From positions 1 to 10,577 of the forward strand of contig URQW01000093.1 in assembly GCA_900550105.1 (NCBI GenBank): 10,577 nucleotides of DNA, written 5' to 3'. Under the pieces are notes generated by a model. It ran no database searches. It saw nothing but the letters and a program-made list of their open reading frames with translations, and was not told the DNA's origin. Of this stretch, positions 6,735 through 10,577 are shown piece after piece (position 1 is the stretch's first letter; the number at the start of each line of letters is the position of its first letter). Position numbers and translations under genes: made by a program. The DNA is from an uncultured Pelosinus sp. GTDB lineage: Bacteria; Bacillota; Negativicutes; UMGS1260.

Positions 6735-9700
6735 GCCAAGCTACCTCCTTTAACTTGCGGACAGCTACATAAATATCCCGCTGATTGCCGATGGGGCCAT
6801 AGTAGTTAAAGCCGTAACTTAGTTGGCCATAGCCGCCAATACATTGTGTCGGTTTTACATGAATCCGCGTGGGACTATTGTGCGTACCGCCCCTTTCTCC
6901 CGTAATCACCGACCCGGGAACATTAATATGCCGATCCTGCGCATGGTACATATAGAGAGTGCCTCGCGGCATGCGATGACTGATTACAGCTCTAGCTGTC
7001 ACCACGCCATTGCGGTTATATACTTCTACCCAATCATTGTCAGCTAAACCGGCTTTCGCAGCGTCCTGGTGATTCAGCCAGACATGAGGACCCCCGCGGA
7101 ATAAGGTCAGCATATGGAGATTATCTTGATAGGTGCTGTGAATATTCCATTTGCCATGGGGTGTAAGATAGCGCAGAACAATTTCTTCTTTTGCTTGTTC
7201 TGGTTTCTTTTCTAAATCAGAGAATACTAGCGGCGACAATGTTGGTTTATATACAGGCAGAGCTTCGCCGAACTCTAAGATGATTTCATGGTCTAGATAA
7301 AAATGTTGTCTTCCTGTAAGTGTGCGAAACGGCATAAGCTGTTCGATGCTTGTCGTAAAGGGCGAATACCGTTTATTGCCTTGGTTGGAGCCGGTAAATA
7401 CAGGCGTGGGAATCACTTTGCGCGGCTGCGCTGTAATATCATCAAATGTGATCTTTTCACCAGCTCGACCAGCGCTGATATCACGAAGCGTAACACCAGT
7501 CTTTTTCTCTCCGTCCGCCCAAGCTTTCATGGCCAAATCGCCATTGGTAGCACTTGATAGAGCTAGAATCGTATCAGCCGCCTTGCGGGCTGTAGATAAG
7601 TCAGGTCGGCCCAGCGCCGCTCCTGGTAAGGTAATTTCGCCGCTGGACTTTTTCAATTCAGCTACTGCTTCTTTCGCCGAGTAGGAAATTCCATGAGCAC
7701 CTAAAGCGTTTTTCTCAACTAACGGTCCTAATGAAATGAATTTATGGTAAACCTCTTTGTAATCCCGCTCGACTATCACTAGATTCGGCATGGTTTTGCC
7801 GGGAATAGCCTCCACTTCTCCCTTGCTCCAATCCTGTACTTTTCCCAGCGGTTGAGCAATTTCTCCCGGTGAATCGTGCATAAGCGGTACGGCCACAAGA
7901 TCTTTGATTACCTCCGGTACATACTCTTTAGCCATAGTAGAAAAGGTCTTGGCTAGATTCTTAAAAATATCCCAATCGGACTGGGCTTCCCAGGGCGGAT
8001 TAATTGCCGGATTAAAGGGATGAACAAAAGGATGCATATCCGTACTGCTCAAATCGGTCTTTTCATACCAAGTGGCGGCAGGCAGCACAATATCAGAGTA
8101 CAGCGCCGTACCAGCCATACGAAAATCAAGATCAATTAGTAAATCGAGCTTCCCTTCCTCGGCATTCTCCCAAGCGATTTCTTCCGGTTTCATCCTTTCA
8201 TTCGGCTCTGCTAATAAGCCGTGGGATGCTCCCAGTAAATGTTTTAGAAAATATTCATGACCTTTGCCGGAACTCGAAATCAAATTAGAACGCCAGACAA
8301 AAAGTCCCCGCGGAAAATTCTCCTTTTGATTGGGATTTTCCACAGCAAAATGAAGTTTTTTGCTTTTCAAAGCATCTACGGTATATTTTACAATGTCTTC
8401 ATTTGACTCAGCGCCCTGCTGCTGCGCTTCTTGCACAAGGCTCAGTGAATTTTTATCAAATTGCGGATAAGAGGGTAGCCAACCAAGCCGCGCCGCTAGG
8501 ACGTTGTAGTCGGCAGGATGGCGATAGCGCGTTTTTTCTACCGCAGCAGACTTAAGCGTATCCATACCGTGCGTTTCATACTGCCATTGATTGGTAGCAA
8601 AGTAATAAAACGAAGTAGCATTTTGCAATCGAGGCGGCATCGACCAATCGCGAGCAAAGGCAATCGTTCCCCAGCCTTCAATGGGACGGCATTTTTCCTG
8701 GCCGACATAATGGGCCCACCCGCCGCCATTGACTCCTTGCGATCCTGTCAAAATAACGAGATTCAATATAGCGCGATAAATCGTATCACCATTAAACCAG
8801 TGATTAATGCCCGCCCCCATGATGATCATGGAACGACCTTTCGTAACGGCGGCATTTTTAGCAAACTCCCGAGCAATTTGAATGACTAGCTCAGGATCGA
8901 TACCCGTATGTTCTTGCTGCCAAGCAGGCGTATAAGGAGCAGTTTCATAATAATTTTTGGGGGAATTTCCCGCCAGACCGCGATCAATGCCGTATTGAGC
9001 CAACATAAGATCATAGACAGTTGTAACAGTCAGTTCTTTTTGACCCATACGAATCCTTTTTGCCGGAACAGCACGCTGAAATAAAGTCGACTCATAAGAG
9101 GAAAACTCCGGAAATTCTACGGAAACGGTTGTATCTTCAACTCCTAATAAGGTAAGCCGCGGTGCAATCTTTTCGCCTGCTTCATCTTCCAGTTTCAAAT
9201 TCCACTGACCGTTACCATCCCAGCGTTGACCTATTGTACCTTTAGGCACAACAGCCTTTTCGGTAATATCATCCCAAATAAGCGGTTTCCATTCGCTATG
9301 TTTATCAGCTTTATCAAAATCGCTTTCCCGTAAAAACCGCCCTAGTCCGTAGGTTTGCTCTGATTTTTCTTCTAATAGAATAAGAAAAGGTAAATCCGTA
9401 AACTGTTTGGCGTAATCTAAAAAATAAGCTTCTTGTCGCTCTACATAAAACTCTTTTAAAATAACATGCGTCATAGCCTGCGCCAAAGCGGCGTCAGAAC
9501 CAGGCTGCACGGCGAGCCAATGATCGGCAAACTTTACGTTTTCTGCATAATCCGGACTTACCGCTACCACTTTCGTGCCCTTATAGCGCACCTCTGTCAT
9601 AAAATGGGCGTCAGGCGTCCGAGTTAAAGGAATATTGGAGCCCCACATCATCAAATACCCTGCATTATACCAATCGCCGCTTTCCGGCACATCCGTTTGT

Positions 9701-10410
9701 TCCCCCCATACCTGCGGCGATGCTGGCGGCAAATCGGCATACCAGTCATAAAAACTAAGCATTGGTGCGCCAACTAGCGATAAAAATCGCGCCCCTGCTG
9801 CATAGCTGACCATAGACATAGCTGGAATTGGCGTAAATCCGGCTAAACGATCAGGCCCATAGGTTTGGATCGTATAAAGCATCATGGCGCTAATCAGCTC
9901 ATTTACTTCCTCCCAAGAAGAACGTAAAAAACCGCCTTTGCCGCGAGCGGACTTATAGGTTTTACTTTTATTAGAATCTTCAACAATCGATTGCCAAGCT
10001 GCAATCAGATTTCCGGTGTTTTTTTCTTTGGCTTCGCGCCATAAGGCTAGCAGTTGGCGACGAATATAGGGATACTTCACCCGCAACGGACTATAAACGT
10101 ACCAGGAAAAACTAGCGCCGCGCGGACAGCCGCGTGGCTCAAACTCCGGCATGTCAGGACCAGTAGAAGGATAATTAGTTTGTTGATTCTCCCAGGTAAT
10201 TAAGCCATTTTTCACAAAAACCTTCCAACTGCAAGAGCCTGTACAGTTTACGCCATGAGTCGTGCGCACTTCTTTGTCGTACTGCCAGCGCTGTCGGTAA
10301 AGCTCTTCGCTACTACGATCTTTCACTTCTTCCTGAGACCAACCGCCATTATATTGGGCGATTTCTTTAAAAAATGTAAGCTTTTTCTTTAAAGGATGTC
10401 CGTCTTGCAT
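6724..10410 (-). CDS. narG: Respiratory nitrate reductase alpha subunit NarG (catalytic, molybdenum)
   Basis: This is the catalytic subunit that reduces nitrate to nitrite at a molybdenum bis-MGD centre on the cytoplasmic side of the membrane. The 1228 residues match the full length of the family. The N-terminal Fe-S cluster (FS0) ligands are His52, Cys56, Cys60 and Cys95 (HGVNCTGSC and RGCPRG); the first-ligand histidine is the hallmark of NarG. Asp222 in YDWYAD is the expected molybdenum ligand. The segments PASPQVWGEQTDVPESGD, TGSQGVNGGGWAHYVGQEKC and the C-terminal GERGGTHNSP are family signatures of the cofactor-binding core. No cleavable Tat or Sec signal is present, as expected for a cytoplasmic-facing NarG. 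The ATG has AGGAGG seven bases upstream. The reading frame is intact, with no frameshift or missing ligand. The end overlaps narH by 11 bp. Confidence 0.98.
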   Translation of the reverse strand: MQDGHPLKKKLTFFKEIAQYNGGWSQEEVKDRSSEELYRQRWQYDKEVRTTHGVNCTGSCSWKVFVKNGLITWENQQTNYPSTGPDMPEFEPRGCPRGASFSWYVYSPLRVKYPYIRRQLLALWREAKEKNTGNLIAAWQSIVEDSNKSKTYKSARGKGGFLRSSWEEVNELISAMMLYTIQTYGPDRLAGFTPIPAMSMVSYAAGARFLSLVGAPMLSFYDWYADLPPASPQVWGEQTDVPESGDWYNAGYLMMWGSNIPLTRTPDAHFMTEVRYKGTKVVAVSPDYAENVKFADHWLAVQPGSDAALAQAMTHVILKEFYVERQEAYFLDYAKQFTDLPFLILLEEKSEQTYGLGRFLRESDFDKADKHSEWKPLIWDDITEKAVVPKGTIGQRWDGNGQWNLKLEDEAGEKIAPRLTLLGVEDTTVSVEFPEFSSYESTLFQRAVPAKRIRMGQKELTVTTVYDLMLAQYGIDRGLAGNSPKNYYETAPYTPAWQQEHTGIDPELVIQIAREFAKNAAVTKGRSMIIMGAGINHWFNGDTIYRAILNLVILTGSQGVNGGGWAHYVGQEKCRPIEGWGTIAFARDWSMPPRLQNATSFYYFATNQWQYETHGMDTLKSAAVEKTRYRHPADYNVLAARLGWLPSYPQFDKNSLSLVQEAQQQGAESNEDIVKYTVDALKSKKLHFAVENPNQKENFPRGLFVWRSNLISSSGKGHEYFLKHLLGASHGLLAEPNERMKPEEIAWENAEEGKLDLLIDLDFRMAGTALYSDIVLPAATWYEKTDLSSTDMHPFVHPFNPAINPPWEAQSDWDIFKNLAKTFSTMAKEYVPEVIKDLVAVPLMHDSPGEIAQPLGKVQDWSKGEVEAIPGKTMPNLVIVERDYKEVYHKFISLGPLVEKNALGAHGISYSAKEAVAELKKSSGEITLPGAALGRPDLSTARKAADTILALSSATNGDLAMKAWADGEKKTGVTLRDISAGRAGEKITFDDITAQPRKVIPTPVFTGSNQGNKRYSPFTTSIEQLMPFRTLTGRQHFYLDHEIILEFGEALPVYKPTLSPLVFSDLEKKPEQAKEEIVLRYLTPHGKWNIHSTYQDNLHMLTLFRGGPHVWLNHQDAAKAGLADNDWVEVYNRNGVVTARAVISHRMPRGTLYMYHAQDRHINVPGSVITGERGGTHNSPTRIHVKPTQCIGGYGQLSYGFNYYGPIGNQRDIYVAVRKLKEVAWLED
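6744..6749 (-). promoter_or_regulatory. Ribosome binding site fixing the narH TTG start
   Basis: AGGAGG on the minus strand, inside the last codons of narG, lies nine bases before the TTG at 6734. Together with the conserved N-terminus it establishes the unusual TTG start. Confidence 0.85.
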
Positions 10411-10425
10411 ACTTTCGCCTCCTTA

Positions 10426-10536
10426 TTAACAGCATATTCTTGCATTCTTACGACTGTAAAAATACCAGATGATAAGTAAACTAACGATATAAGCGCCAAT
10501 AAGCAGATACAACGCGCTATCAGCTGATCCTGTCAT
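10426..10536 (-). CDS. Possible single-helix membrane micro-protein upstream of narG
   Basis: This is a 36-codon ORF ending in tandem TAA stops, 15 bases before the narG start. The product begins MTGSADSALY. It has one hydrophobic helix at about residues 9-27 (LYLLIGAYIVSLLIIWYFY), and the tail has three basic residues, SRKNARICC, which would orient the C-terminus to the cytoplasm. The helix with aromatic residues followed by a basic end recalls the small CcmD-type proteins of cytochrome c maturation, but 36 residues are too few to assign a family. The ribosome site is weak (AAGG, 11 bases from the ATG, within a hairpin arm). A TATAAT overlaps the ATG, so this could instead be leader DNA. The ORF and helix are seen directly; that it is translated is an inference. 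Confidence 0.45.
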   Translation of the reverse strand: MTGSADSALYLLIGAYIVSLLIIWYFYSRKNARICC

Positions 10537-10540
10537 TATA
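10535..10540 (-). promoter_or_regulatory. Perfect -10-like TATAAT upstream of narG (tentative)
   Basis: TATAAT occurs on the minus strand within the 10-bp palindrome CATTATAATG (10534-10543), so the same hexamer is present on the plus strand too. No good -35 box lies 16-18 bases upstream; the nearest TTGATT is only 11 bases away. If used as a promoter, transcription would start inside the micro-ORF, about 120 bases before narG. Confidence 0.25.
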
Positions 10541-10543
10541 ATG

Positions 10544-10575
10544 AAAACCTTAATCAAAATTTAGATTAAGGTTTT
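10544..10575. terminator. AT-rich hairpin between narG leader and the upstream region
   Basis: A perfect 12-bp inverted repeat, AAAACCTTAATC (10544-10555) and GATTAAGGTTTT (10564-10575), is separated by an eight-base AT-only loop. A-run and T-run ends make it terminator-like in both directions, with five T residues on the plus strand and four on the minus. It probably separates the nitrate operon from whatever lies to the right. An attenuator or a hairpin hiding the AAGG of the micro-ORF is also possible. Its stem is low in GC, so it is weaker than the terminator at 337-372. Confidence 0.55.
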
Positions 10576-10577
10576 TA

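Noticed and set aside
7322..7684. A 120-codon plus-strand open frame opposite narG
   Set aside because: It lies wholly inside the conserved narG frame, its product has no recognisable domain and no good ribosome site precedes it. It is a shadow of narG codon use.
8518..8889. A 123-codon plus-strand open frame opposite narG
   Set aside because: Same reasons: fully antisense to a certain gene, with no domain or start signal.
10411..10577. FNR/CRP-type or Rex-type operator upstream of narG
   Set aside because: I searched for TTGAT-N4-ATCAA and TTGTTAA-type palindromes and found no acceptable match; the only strong palindromes are the hairpin and CATTATAATG.
1..10577. CRISPR array, tRNA or rRNA genes, insertion sequence or transposase
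   Set aside because: No regularly spaced repeats, RNA gene signatures, terminal inverted repeats or transposase motifs were seen; almost all of the window is explained by the operon.

Overview
The window holds an almost complete, tightly packed respiratory nitrate reductase operon on the minus strand, read from right to left. Strong AGGAGG-type ribosome binding sites, frequent TTG and GTG starts and a mid-to-low GC content point to a Bacillota (Firmicutes) host. The NreABC-type regulator set supports this. An anaerobic or facultative lineage such as the Negativicutes is possible, but the genus cannot be fixed from the sequence alone.

Layout, in transcription order. At the right edge is a 32-bp AT-rich hairpin, then a possible 36-codon single-helix membrane ORF. 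Next comes narGHJI (10410-4071), the membrane-bound quinol:nitrate oxidoreductase with its assembly chaperone. It is followed by a GAF-domain protein, a soluble PAS histidine kinase and a NarL/FixJ-type response regulator (4017-1844). These match the NreA/NreB/NreC nitrate- and oxygen-sensing system in order and architecture. Then come moaA (first step of molybdenum cofactor synthesis) and a small MOSC-domain protein (1813-375). A strong Rho-independent terminator lies two bases after the last stop codon (337-372). Neighbouring genes overlap by 4-23 bp or are 16-53 bp apart, so one transcript of nine (perhaps ten) genes is likely.

Beyond the terminator, an independent minus-strand gene starts at 249 and runs off the left edge. 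It encodes the N-terminus of a membrane sensor: one helix followed by what looks like an extracytoplasmic Cache-type domain.

How the parts fit together: NarI takes electrons from quinol through two haems b, NarH passes them along four Fe-S clusters, and NarG reduces nitrate to nitrite at a molybdenum bis-MGD centre. NarJ holds immature NarGH while cofactors are inserted. The GAF protein/kinase/regulator trio probably turns the operon on when nitrate is present and oxygen is absent. MoaA, and perhaps the MOSC protein, help supply the cofactor. No nitrate/nitrite transporter is visible within the window. The main points of interest are the kinase's altered cysteine pattern, the unannotated micro-ORF upstream of narG, and the inclusion of cofactor genes in a narGHJI-nreABC operon.
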